In this document: positions 25,901-33,430 of the stretch, one piece after another
How the letters are laid out: the number at the start of each line of letters is the position of its first letter
Position numbering within the stretch: the stretch's first letter is position 1
Virus record (IMG/VR): IMGVR_UViG_3300020057_000001
Location: 96,072 to 160,071 of that record
Source of the DNA: a virus
Reading direction: 5' to 3' (one strand)
Length of the DNA: 64,000 nucleotides
Made by a program: the position numbers and the translations under genes
The notes under the pieces: model-generated
Database searches by the model: none
The model's input: only the letters and a program-made list of their open reading frames with translations
Told to the model about the DNA's origin: nothing

Positions 25901-26054
25901 TTCAGCGCCTAAGCTTTCCAAGTCCTCCACGCTGGGACAGAGAATCAAGGCTGCTCTGGCAAGTCCTGAGATGCCGACCTTTCCACGGAACCACCACTCC
26001 GAAGTGCCTCACCATGACCCCCGAGACGTAAAATATTTTGATATCGAGGAATAA
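22914..26054 (+). CDS. Giant repeat protein A: PcfJ-like domain plus 28-residue LRV-like repeats
   Basis: I prefer GTG 22914 (after AAGGTG) over GTG 22905, giving 1,046 residues. Order: basic segment LSSLVRKLKNKV; an N-terminal domain with GMGHC near 185, then W-S-I-R-K, EPMVTLSH and GEVKGKHN, which parallels the H-C...R...P-T...G-x-x-N pattern of PcfJ-like proteins; 12 full and one partial repeat of 28 residues; then a charged C-terminal region with GKSLKAKFLKK and GQRIKAAL segments. The repeats resemble leucine-rich-repeat-variant (LRV) solenoids. It is the most divergent of five tandem paralogues. Location between scaffold-like and capsid genes suggests a virion-associated or late-expressed protein. 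Function unknown. Confidence 0.8.
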   Translation: MQPTRLSSLVRKLKNKVVARRENTLHPDVHAQLWSEPEAETMQKSDKLPHYQKFMGTHPKAQETASWVDDNISHRGLAEFGMRQAKTRPEGLGNEEKSQLKHFNDSLHMPEVKKGAGELTKDHTWESGIEKLNAHEAAYTEKHKKIAPSLVPSEGEKLLDLGEGVGLYNLPLDGARKNKHEAVGMGHCATALEGGDLWSIRKDHGNGMVEPMVTLSHADGYVGEVKGKHNWKPSEKHHSAILKVLASDLVKGFVGGGYAPESNFSLNDVKPEWKQKLTSVKPTLMQKPYIETLPLPFADGYNHEPDVPTIAKIKDPAKMLRLAQASEPKSAVHNYSAKNPNISPEVAQHLAQTNNPGSRVHENLAKNPNLSPEVAHHLVQTNKPRSGVHVLLAENPNLSPEAVKHLAQTNEPDSPVHGILAENPNLSPELAQHLAQTNEPDYPIHNSLAKNPNLSPEVAHHLAQTNKPDSDVHKYLAKNPNLPPEVAQHLAQTNKPGAFVHVLLAKNPNLSPELAHHLAQTDKPGAFVHNSLAQNPNLSPELAHHLAQTNKPDSSVHLALAKNPNLSPELAHHLAQASGPASGVHLALAKNPNLSPELAHHLAQANEPVSSVHLLLAKNPNLSPEAAQHLAQTNKPDSSIHAYLAENPNLSPEAAQHLAQTNKPDSDVHNSLAQNPKYAHLALSAPRPQQATHIQKLIGILNDENADRGLQRQAAQEIKTRREEELQHRLSDKGDMQDLLNLAESSDDDVSEKATKEIQRRNLQKSMRKSESKAKTSVVAKLKAKITTKPKDAPVPPHEVIDSGILTPFHQTLIMHGSKVSLKEARVGHSEVNPSSNKERAVNKDLKKGDIVGGNPEAKEKLALTNENRVSSSPAAIGAYKKPFQFTQRDGASGRRVNVQTSSGKNIMSHFDHAAHQDFSSADHKEAAVAHQRHLIELKEGRPHPDLLKFHQDQYKNHWQQHQDLKNRSNTMLGKSLKAKFLKKASLDKSQTLSHSSAPKLSKSSTLGQRIKAALASPEMPTFPRNHHSEVPHHDPRDVKYFDIEE
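23880..24960 (+). repeat. Array of 84-bp (28-residue) repeats in protein A
   Basis: Twelve complete units and a partial thirteenth share the core NPNLSPE followed by a helix ending HHLAQ, then T-N-K-P and a VH..LA helix. Most variation falls at the three residues after the Pro and the two after VH. The consensus resembles LRV repeats, which form a right-handed helical solenoid. Confidence 0.9.
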
Positions 26055-26060
26055 AAGTGG
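26022..26060 (+). repeat. Conserved leader, copy 1 (inside the end of gene A)
   Basis: CGAGACGTAAAATATTTTG followed by ATATCGAGGAATAAAAGTGG. Here it encodes the last codons of gene A (RDVKYFDIEE) and supplies GAGGA for the next GTG start. It recurs before the next three paralogues. Confidence 0.85.
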
Positions 26061-28564
26061 AAAAGTTAGCAAAAGCTGGGTTTACACAACTGAAACAGAT
26101 GTTTGCGGAAACCAACGATCACGACCACGTCGTAAAATGGGCTGCTGACAGCATCAAACCTAACGACATGCAGTCTTGGTACTTGCGCAACTATAAGCAA
26201 AATCCGGCTATTCACACAAAGGCCAACCAAGAAAAAATCGCACATTTTTCTGGAATGCATGGTCTTTCTGAGGATATCAAAAACGTTAAATTAGATAAAA
26301 ACGACACGTTAGAATCAGGTTTAGCGAAATACGATCAGGCTGAAAAAAAATGGCAATCCAGTAGTGGGAGCCGTTTTACTGCTCCAGAAGGTAAGAAGAT
26401 CGTTGACCTTGGTAACAACATGGGTTGGTACAATCTCAAAAAGCCTACGTCAGATGAAGAGGCTAGCTGCATGGGACATTGTGGAAATTATGGAAATCCT
26501 CACGAAAAAGACCAAATTTTTTCTTTGCGAAAAGAAGTAAAAGTTGGAAACAAGACCTATCACGAGCCTATGTCAACTGCCATTTACAATAAAGGTTGGC
26601 TGGGGGAAATGAAAGGTCGAGCAAATTCTCGTCCAGGTGCGAAGTTTCATGAACACTATGCGGCACTGTTGAAACACCCTAAAATCAAAGGGTTAATCGG
26701 GGCGGGGCATAAACCACACGAAAATTTTCATTTCGACGACCTAAGCCCAGAACTTCAACAGCAAGTCAAAACAGCAAACCCAAAGATGGTGGACTTAAGA
26801 AGTAATGCTTGGGACACAGCAACAAAACATAAAGCCACAGCGTCCGTTCCGAAAATTGAAAAGTATCAGAGCACTGTCAAAGACATTCACCGATCGACTG
26901 AACTGAAAGATCAATTGGATCAGGGACATCCAATGGACGCTCTTGACCCAAACGACTTAAGACTAGTCGTTGATCATCCAGCTTTTCAAAAAGGGCACCT
27001 TGACAAATTAGTAAAGGGTCTAGCGGATCAAAAAGGCATCAAGGATGTGTATTCAAAACTCCAAGCATATGGCGCTATTGAGAGATCCCCACATTTAAAC
27101 GACCAGCACATCGACCACTTAATCGATTCAGATGAAACGGCTAACACAGCTCAATTATTAAGAAAAAAACTCAACCAAAGCCACGTAGACAACATCGTTC
27201 AAAAAGCTCCTGCCATGGCAGCAGAACAGTTAAAAGACCACCGTCTGTTAAACCAAAGCCACATAACCCATATTGTTAAAGAATACCCCGGTAGAGCAGC
27301 CCTATATTTAAACAACCACCCCCTCTTAAACGCAACCCACATAGACCAAATTGCTCAAAAAGCACCCCACGCAGCAGCCGTACATTTAAAAGACCACCCC
27401 CTTCTCAACGCAAGCCACATAGACCACATTGTCCGACAAGAACCCAGAGAAGCAGCGAAACATTTAAAAGACCACCCCCTCTTAAACGCAAGCCACATAG
27501 ACCGTATTGCGCAAGACGAACCCTTCGCCGCAGCAAGACATTTAACCGACCACCCCGTCTTCAACGCAAGCCACATAGACCGTATTGTCCAACAAGACCC
27601 CGCTTCCGCCGCCGCAAATTTAAAAGACCACCCCCTCTTTAACCAAAGCCACCTAGACCAAATTGTTCAAGGCAACTCCGGCGCAGCAGCCGTACATTTA
27701 AAAGACCACCCCCTTCTCAACGCAAGCCACATAGACCGTATTGTTCAAAAAGAACCCGGCACAGCAGCCTACCATTTAAACAACCACCCCCTCTTCAACG
27801 CAAGCCACATAACCCAGCTTGCCCAAAAAGACCCCAACGCCGCAGCCCTATATTTAAATAATCACCGCCTCTTCAACCAAAGCCATATAGACCACATTGT
27901 TCAAGAGCACCCCAACGCAGCGCTAGAGTATTTAAGAAAACACCCCCTTCTCAACGTAAGCCACATAACCCATATTGCCCAAAAAGAACCCGGCGCAGCC
28001 GCCCAATATTTAAACGACCACCCTCTCTTCAACGCAAGCCATATAGACCACATTGTTCAACAAGACCCCTATAGAGCAGCTGGATTTTTAAACGACCACC
28101 CCCTCTTTAACCAAAGCCACATAACCCATATTGTTCAAGAAGCACCCCACATAGCAGCCGAATATTTAAAAGACCACCCCCTTCTCAACCAAAGCCATAT
28201 AGACCACATGGTTCAAGAAGCACCCTTCAGAGCAGCCGCATATTTAAAAGACCACCCCCTTCTCAACCAAAGCCATATAGACCACATTGTTCAAGAAGCA
28301 CCCCACATAGCAGCCGAATATTTAAAAGACCACCCCCTCTTTGCAGAAGCTATGAGACGCGCTAAAGCTAAAAAAGTACAGAAACCCGAAGCAACTGCTC
28401 CGCTAACCAAATCTGAGAAAAACTTAAAGAGCGTCGTTCAAAAATTGAAACGTAAGGCTACACCACAAACACCAGACACAGCGTTCGAAGCCCAAACCGC
28501 TAGGAAAAACCTTCTCAGTAGTATAGCATCCAAACTGAAGAAGATACCCGCTGGCCCAACTTGA
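26057..28564 (+). CDS. Giant repeat protein B: PcfJ-like domain plus 26-residue repeats
   Basis: This 835-residue protein starts at GTG after TCGAGGA. Residues 1-250 form the N-terminal domain with CMGHCGNYGN near 137-146, FSLRKEV, EPMSTAIYNKGWLGEMKG and NSRPG, the PcfJ-like pattern. Residues 250-370 are helical (HPMDALDPNDLRLVVDHP and similar, a degenerate extension of the repeats). Then come 15 repeats of 26 residues (HPLLNASHIDHIVQ, variable, AA..L). The tail holds KKVQK, LTKSEKNLKSVVQKLKRK and ARKNLLSSIASKLKK. No catalytic residue beyond the conserved His-Cys is evident. It is second of five tandem paralogues and shares a long identical tract with protein D. Confidence 0.82.
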   Translation: MEKLAKAGFTQLKQMFAETNDHDHVVKWAADSIKPNDMQSWYLRNYKQNPAIHTKANQEKIAHFSGMHGLSEDIKNVKLDKNDTLESGLAKYDQAEKKWQSSSGSRFTAPEGKKIVDLGNNMGWYNLKKPTSDEEASCMGHCGNYGNPHEKDQIFSLRKEVKVGNKTYHEPMSTAIYNKGWLGEMKGRANSRPGAKFHEHYAALLKHPKIKGLIGAGHKPHENFHFDDLSPELQQQVKTANPKMVDLRSNAWDTATKHKATASVPKIEKYQSTVKDIHRSTELKDQLDQGHPMDALDPNDLRLVVDHPAFQKGHLDKLVKGLADQKGIKDVYSKLQAYGAIERSPHLNDQHIDHLIDSDETANTAQLLRKKLNQSHVDNIVQKAPAMAAEQLKDHRLLNQSHITHIVKEYPGRAALYLNNHPLLNATHIDQIAQKAPHAAAVHLKDHPLLNASHIDHIVRQEPREAAKHLKDHPLLNASHIDRIAQDEPFAAARHLTDHPVFNASHIDRIVQQDPASAAANLKDHPLFNQSHLDQIVQGNSGAAAVHLKDHPLLNASHIDRIVQKEPGTAAYHLNNHPLFNASHITQLAQKDPNAAALYLNNHRLFNQSHIDHIVQEHPNAALEYLRKHPLLNVSHITHIAQKEPGAAAQYLNDHPLFNASHIDHIVQQDPYRAAGFLNDHPLFNQSHITHIVQEAPHIAAEYLKDHPLLNQSHIDHMVQEAPFRAAAYLKDHPLLNQSHIDHIVQEAPHIAAEYLKDHPLFAEAMRRAKAKKVQKPEATAPLTKSEKNLKSVVQKLKRKATPQTPDTAFEAQTARKNLLSSIASKLKKIPAGPT
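27167..28336 (+). repeat. Array of fifteen 78-bp (26-residue) repeats in protein B
   Basis: All units are 26 residues: L[LF]N[AQ]SHI[DT]x[IL][VA]Q, then two residues, Pro, two highly variable residues, AA, two variable residues, L[KN][DN]HP. Codons around the variable sites are nearly unchanged between units. Confidence 0.92.
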
Positions 28565-28585
28565 ATAGGCTACTCAACCTTGACC

Positions 28586-28624
28586 CGAGACGTAAAATAT
28601 TTTGATATCGAGGAGTAAAAGTGG
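28586..28624 (+). repeat. Conserved leader, copy 2
   Basis: Same sequence as the leader before gene B, now non-coding, 22 bases after the stop of gene B. Read in frame, it still spells D-P-R-D-V-K-Y-F-D-I-E-E then stop, the end of gene A. It also carries a TAAAAT box and the ribosome site for gene C. Confidence 0.85.
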
Positions 28625-31600
28625 AAAAGTTAGCAAAAGCTGGGTTTACACAACTGAAACAGATGTTTGCAGATTCGGACGATCACGACCACGTCGTTAA
28701 GTGGGCTGCTGACAGCATCAAACCAAACGACATGCAGTCTTGGTACTTGCGAAATTACAAACAAAATCCGGCTATTCACACAACGGAAAACCAAGAAAAA
28801 ATTGCACATTTTTCGGGAATGCATGGTCTTTCCGAGGATATCAAAAACGTTAAGCTGGACAAGAACGACACGTTAGAATCAGGTTTAGCGAAATACGATC
28901 AGGCCGAGAAAAAATGGCAATCCAGTAGTGGGAGCCGTTTCACGGCTCCAGAAGGTAAGAAGATCGTTGAGCTTGGGAACGGTATGGGTTGGTACGATTT
29001 AAAGAAGCCGGTGTCAAGTGAAGAGGCTAACTGCATGGGCCATTGTGGAAATTCGGGAAATCCTCACGAAAAAGACCAAATTTTTTCTTTGCGAAAAGAA
29101 GTAAAAGTCGGAAATAAAACGTACCACGAGCCCATGTCAACTGCTATTTACAATAAGGGTTGGTTAGGCGAAATGAAAGGTCGAGCCAATTCTCGTCCAG
29201 GTGAAAAGTTTCATGAACACTACGCGGCACTCCTAAAGCACCCTAAAATCAAAGGGTTAATCGGTGCGGGGCATAAACCACAAGAAAATTTTCATTTCGA
29301 CGACTTGAGCCCAGAACTTCAACAACAAGTCAAAACAGCAAATCCGGCAATGGTGGACTTAAGAAGTAATGCTTGGGACACAGCAACAAAATACAAAGCC
29401 ACGGCGTCCGTTCCTAAAATTAAAAAATATCAGCATACTGTCAAAGACATTCACCGATCCACGGAACTGAAAGATCAATTGGATCAGGGACATCCAATGG
29501 ACGCGCTCAAGTCAAGCGACTTAAGACTAGTCGTTGACCATCCAGCTTTTCAAAAAGGACACCTTGACAAATTAGTAAAAGGTATAGCTAACCAAAAAGG
29601 CATCAAGGATGTGTATTCAAAACTCCAAGCCTACGGTGCTATTGAAAGATCTCCGCATTTAAACGACCAACACATCGACCACTTAATCGATTCAGATGAG
29701 ATCGCTAACACAGCGCAACTATTAAGAAAAAAACTCAACCAAAGCCACGTAGATAGCATTGTGCAAAAAGCTCCCGTCATGGCAGCAAAACAGTTAAAAG
29801 ACCACCGTCTGTTAAACCAAAGCCACGTAGACCACATTGTTCAAAAAGCCCCTGGCATGGCAGCGGAATATTTAAACGACCACCCCCTCTTCAACGCAAG
29901 CCACATAGACCACATTGCTCAAAAATACCCCTCCAAAGCAGCTGGATATTTAAACGACCACCCCCTCTTCAACCAAAGCCACCTAGACCATATTGTTCAA
30001 GAGTACCCCAACGCAGCCGAATATTTAAAAGACCACCCCCTATTCAACCAAAGCCACGTAGATAGCATTGTGCAAACAGACCCCGGCATGGCAGCAGAAC
30101 AGTTAAAAGACCACCGTCTCTTTAATCAAAGTCATATAGACCGTATTGCGCAAGAATCACCCTACTCAGCAGCAGAACAGTTAAAAGACCACCCCCTTCT
30201 CAACCAAAGCCACATAGACCACATTGTTCAAGAAAACCCCCGCGTAGCCGCCCAATATTTAAATAAGCACCTCCTCCTCAACCAAAGCCACATAGACCAC
30301 ATTGTTCAACAAGACCCCCGCTTAGCAGCCTCCCGTTTAAAAGACCACCCCCTTTTCAACCAAAGCCACATAACACATATTGTTCAACAAGAACCCAGCG
30401 AAGCAGCGGAACAGTTAAAAGACCACCCCCTTCTCAACCAAAGCCACATAGACCACATTGTTCAAGAAAACCCCCGCGTAGCCGCCCAATATTTAAATAA
30501 GCACCTCCTCCTCAACCAAAGCCACATAGACCATATTGTCCAAAAAGAACCCAGCAAAGCAGCCTACCGTTTAAAAGACCACCCACTCTTCAACGCAAGC
30601 CACGTAGATCACATTGTCCAAAACGTCCCCTATTCCGCAGTCGAGGCTTTACAAAACCACCCCCTCCTCAACCAAAGCCACATAGACCACCTTGTTCAAC
30701 AAGTACCCCACATAGCAGCCGAATATTTAAAAGACCACCCCCTCTTTGCAGAAGCTGTGAGACGAGCCGAAGCTAAAAAAGTACAGAAATCCGAAGCAAC
30801 TGCTCCGCTAACCAAATCTGAGAAAAACTTAAAAAGCGTCGTTCAAAAATTGAAACGTAAGGCTACACCGCAAAAGCCTTGGAACCCAGAATCATACGGG
30901 TATGACGACGGCTCCGACGATGTTTACAATGACATCGACGACGCGGTAGATCATCACAACCTATCCGCAAACCGTCGTATGGAAAGATATCAGGAAATAA
31001 ATCCGGAACACACAGAAAAAATGATGGACCCGAGTGAGTTAATTCCCTCTGCGCACCTACCTCAAACGTCAGGTTGGTTAAAGCAGCACCCGGAGCAAGA
31101 GTGGATCAATCGCTTGAAAGAGCAATTTCCAGATCGAGATTTCGCTCACACTTTAGACAAAAAGAATAAAAAAGCGTTATCGCCAGCCATCACCATCAAC
31201 GGTGAACTTGCGGACGGTTATGGACGAGCCCACCTTGCGCATGCCCTTGGTGAGCACTTACCGACGTATGATTATAAAAGAAAATTACAAAAATCCATCG
31301 TAGGCGTACCGCAAATGAAAAAATCCAACGACCTTGCCCAAGACCTTAAGAAACAGGGCGCAAAAGACCCCAAAGCCATACTTCAAACGCAAAAAGAAAA
31401 AGAAGACCTAAAGAAAGGCGACGTAGTAACTTTAGGCGCAAAAATCAAAGCAAAGATCAAAGCAAAAAAAGAAAGCTCTTCCACGGAAGCGTCAACGGTA
31501 AAACGGCTTTCCCCGGAAGAGCAATTGGCCAATAGAAAAAAACATCAGGCTGAGGCAAACAGCTCCGCAATGACCGACGTCTCTTCTCATAGGAGAGGAG

Positions 31601-33357
31601 CCTACGCCCCGCAGAATAGTGCAGCGGAACGCCTGAAGGAACGTGCTGAGACAGTTAAAAAGCTAAAAGACCAAAGCGACCATAAAGACCGCCTCGTTCA
31701 CATGATGGGCGAACAACACGGACCCGTAGGCGCTTCCGCAGCAAGCCATGTTTTTGAAGCAAACGCAGATCGTTATTCGTTATCGTTAAATCGTGACGAC
31801 ACCCGTGAAAAGGAACGCGTCGCAGGAAAAGCGAAGACCTATATTACGCATTACGGACAGACGCCCGAAGGGCACCACGTGTTTCTTCACCAGAACGCAG
31901 GATTAGCCCGTCTTATGGCAGTGCCTTCAGACGGGTCTGCTGTCAAGCATCTTGGGTCAATTCACCGCGCAACAGACGCAGTACGCGTACCTAATCCTAA
32001 ATACTATACTTCTGCGGAAGCAGCTCAAGCGGATCAAGCCGATTCGCTCGAACGTTACAAGCAGAGCCATCAAGATCCCAAAGGTAACGCTTTACGCGAA
32101 AAAGAATTGCGATCAACGAAACTTCTCTCAGATGCCATACCTTCGATGGCAAAGTACAAAGACGCGGGCGAATTCAATAAAAAGGACTACACGATTTCTA
32201 GGGGACCGCATAGTTGGGGATTCGAAATACGCAAAAAGGGCAATGATCGCGAATCGTTTAGATACCACGTACAAAAAGGAGTGCCGAAAGACCATGCAGA
32301 ACACAATAGCTTGGACGCGCAACCTCTAGTAATTACGCCCGCGTACACTAAGGATGAAGAGAACCACGGACAAGCGATGCGCTTCTTTCAACAGCATATG
32401 CAAGGACATTTTAAAGTGAAGAGCGCCTACGGTGACTTCAGTTTACAGCCAGAACAGAATCCTTCTTGGACGCCACAACCAGAAGCAGTACCCCCTCGTG
32501 GCGAAAAAGTGCCAAGTATGTTTGGTAAAAAGACGGAGCAACCTAAAAAGCCTAACCCCTTTTCAGTGGTTAAATCTCAGCGCCTCGCCAAAGGTGATGT
32601 AATAAATTTAGGCGCAAAAATCAAAGCGAAGATCAAAGAAAAAAAAGAAAGCGTCAAGCCAGGGAGCCCTGAGGCACGCCAAGCCACAATCGAAAAGTAC
32701 GGCCCCTCGATGGCGGATCTTTATGGCGCATTCGACAAGCACAAAGCGAAGATCGAGAAAAAGAAAGCTCCTGTCTCACGGGATGCGCAGATTGAGCAAG
32801 CTTTCAACCAGCAGAACGGCACACCAGATTTAGTAGATACCCCGCGACCCCCTATGCCTTTACATACCCCTCAAGAGACAGACGCAAGACACCTCCACGA
32901 TGTTCTTGTGAACGAGTACGATTACGACAGTAAGATACATAGACCGTCCGACGGCTATGAAGACGGAGACCTTGTCGAAGACTATGCAGCAATTCACTTG
33001 GGTAGCACACCGCAACACCGCAGCGAACAAGGGATACACAGACAAATTCCTTTTGCTCAATGGAAAGAACTTCACGAATCACCCGTCCACGAGCAGGGGT
33101 CAGACGCCAAAGATGCGCAAGCACCAATGGTTGAACGTCTTGCCTCGGATGCTATAGAGACCGCCGGAAGCCAAGGCTTTAGTCGTATCTTCCTGCATCC
33201 TGATTACAATTCTAAAGACTTTGCGGCTTTCAAATTTAAGCAGGCAGCCGACAAAGCCCCCAAGCCGGATTTGAGCCCTGAAGCCCAAACCGCTAGGAAA
33301 AACCTTCTGAGTAGTATAGCCTCCAAACTGAAGAAGAAACCCGATGGCCCAACTTAA
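28621..33357 (+). CDS. Giant repeat protein C (1,578 residues) with long multi-module C-terminus
   Basis: The first 740 residues match protein B: PcfJ-like domain (CMGHCGNSGN near 138-147), helical spacer and 13 repeats of 26 residues. After LTKSEKNLKSVVQKLKRK comes about 830 residues absent from B. It includes an ITINGELADGYGRAHLAHA segment near residue 860 that resembles the ParB/sulfiredoxin-like fold, two copies of KGDVxxLGAKIKAKIK that look like starts of former separate proteins, and other charged modules with no family I recognise. It ends in the shared tail ARKNLLSSIASKLKK. This pattern suggests fusion of several tagged proteins. Start is GTG after TCGAGGAG. Confidence 0.8.
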   Translation: MEKLAKAGFTQLKQMFADSDDHDHVVKWAADSIKPNDMQSWYLRNYKQNPAIHTTENQEKIAHFSGMHGLSEDIKNVKLDKNDTLESGLAKYDQAEKKWQSSSGSRFTAPEGKKIVELGNGMGWYDLKKPVSSEEANCMGHCGNSGNPHEKDQIFSLRKEVKVGNKTYHEPMSTAIYNKGWLGEMKGRANSRPGEKFHEHYAALLKHPKIKGLIGAGHKPQENFHFDDLSPELQQQVKTANPAMVDLRSNAWDTATKYKATASVPKIKKYQHTVKDIHRSTELKDQLDQGHPMDALKSSDLRLVVDHPAFQKGHLDKLVKGIANQKGIKDVYSKLQAYGAIERSPHLNDQHIDHLIDSDEIANTAQLLRKKLNQSHVDSIVQKAPVMAAKQLKDHRLLNQSHVDHIVQKAPGMAAEYLNDHPLFNASHIDHIAQKYPSKAAGYLNDHPLFNQSHLDHIVQEYPNAAEYLKDHPLFNQSHVDSIVQTDPGMAAEQLKDHRLFNQSHIDRIAQESPYSAAEQLKDHPLLNQSHIDHIVQENPRVAAQYLNKHLLLNQSHIDHIVQQDPRLAASRLKDHPLFNQSHITHIVQQEPSEAAEQLKDHPLLNQSHIDHIVQENPRVAAQYLNKHLLLNQSHIDHIVQKEPSKAAYRLKDHPLFNASHVDHIVQNVPYSAVEALQNHPLLNQSHIDHLVQQVPHIAAEYLKDHPLFAEAVRRAEAKKVQKSEATAPLTKSEKNLKSVVQKLKRKATPQKPWNPESYGYDDGSDDVYNDIDDAVDHHNLSANRRMERYQEINPEHTEKMMDPSELIPSAHLPQTSGWLKQHPEQEWINRLKEQFPDRDFAHTLDKKNKKALSPAITINGELADGYGRAHLAHALGEHLPTYDYKRKLQKSIVGVPQMKKSNDLAQDLKKQGAKDPKAILQTQKEKEDLKKGDVVTLGAKIKAKIKAKKESSSTEASTVKRLSPEEQLANRKKHQAEANSSAMTDVSSHRRGAYAPQNSAAERLKERAETVKKLKDQSDHKDRLVHMMGEQHGPVGASAASHVFEANADRYSLSLNRDDTREKERVAGKAKTYITHYGQTPEGHHVFLHQNAGLARLMAVPSDGSAVKHLGSIHRATDAVRVPNPKYYTSAEAAQADQADSLERYKQSHQDPKGNALREKELRSTKLLSDAIPSMAKYKDAGEFNKKDYTISRGPHSWGFEIRKKGNDRESFRYHVQKGVPKDHAEHNSLDAQPLVITPAYTKDEENHGQAMRFFQQHMQGHFKVKSAYGDFSLQPEQNPSWTPQPEAVPPRGEKVPSMFGKKTEQPKKPNPFSVVKSQRLAKGDVINLGAKIKAKIKEKKESVKPGSPEARQATIEKYGPSMADLYGAFDKHKAKIEKKKAPVSRDAQIEQAFNQQNGTPDLVDTPRPPMPLHTPQETDARHLHDVLVNEYDYDSKIHRPSDGYEDGDLVEDYAAIHLGSTPQHRSEQGIHRQIPFAQWKELHESPVHEQGSDAKDAQAPMVERLASDAIETAGSQGFSRIFLHPDYNSKDFAAFKFKQAADKAPKPDLSPEAQTARKNLLSSIASKLKKKPDGPT
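29731..30741 (+). repeat. Array of thirteen 78-bp repeats in protein C
   Basis: Thirteen 26-residue units, one shortened by a codon (PN-AAEYL). About 125 bases starting near 30,176 recur exactly 234 bases (three units) later, showing internal duplication of a unit block. Confidence 0.92.
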
Positions 33358-33391
33358 AAAGGTTGATAACAGGCTTCTCCACAATGACCCC

Positions 33392-33430
33392 CGAGACGTA
33401 AAATATTTTGATATCGAGGAGTAAAAGTGG
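33392..33430 (+). repeat. Conserved leader, copy 3
   Basis: Non-coding copy between genes C and D, again preserving the gene A C-terminal codons, TAAAAT and GAGGAG. Confidence 0.85.
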
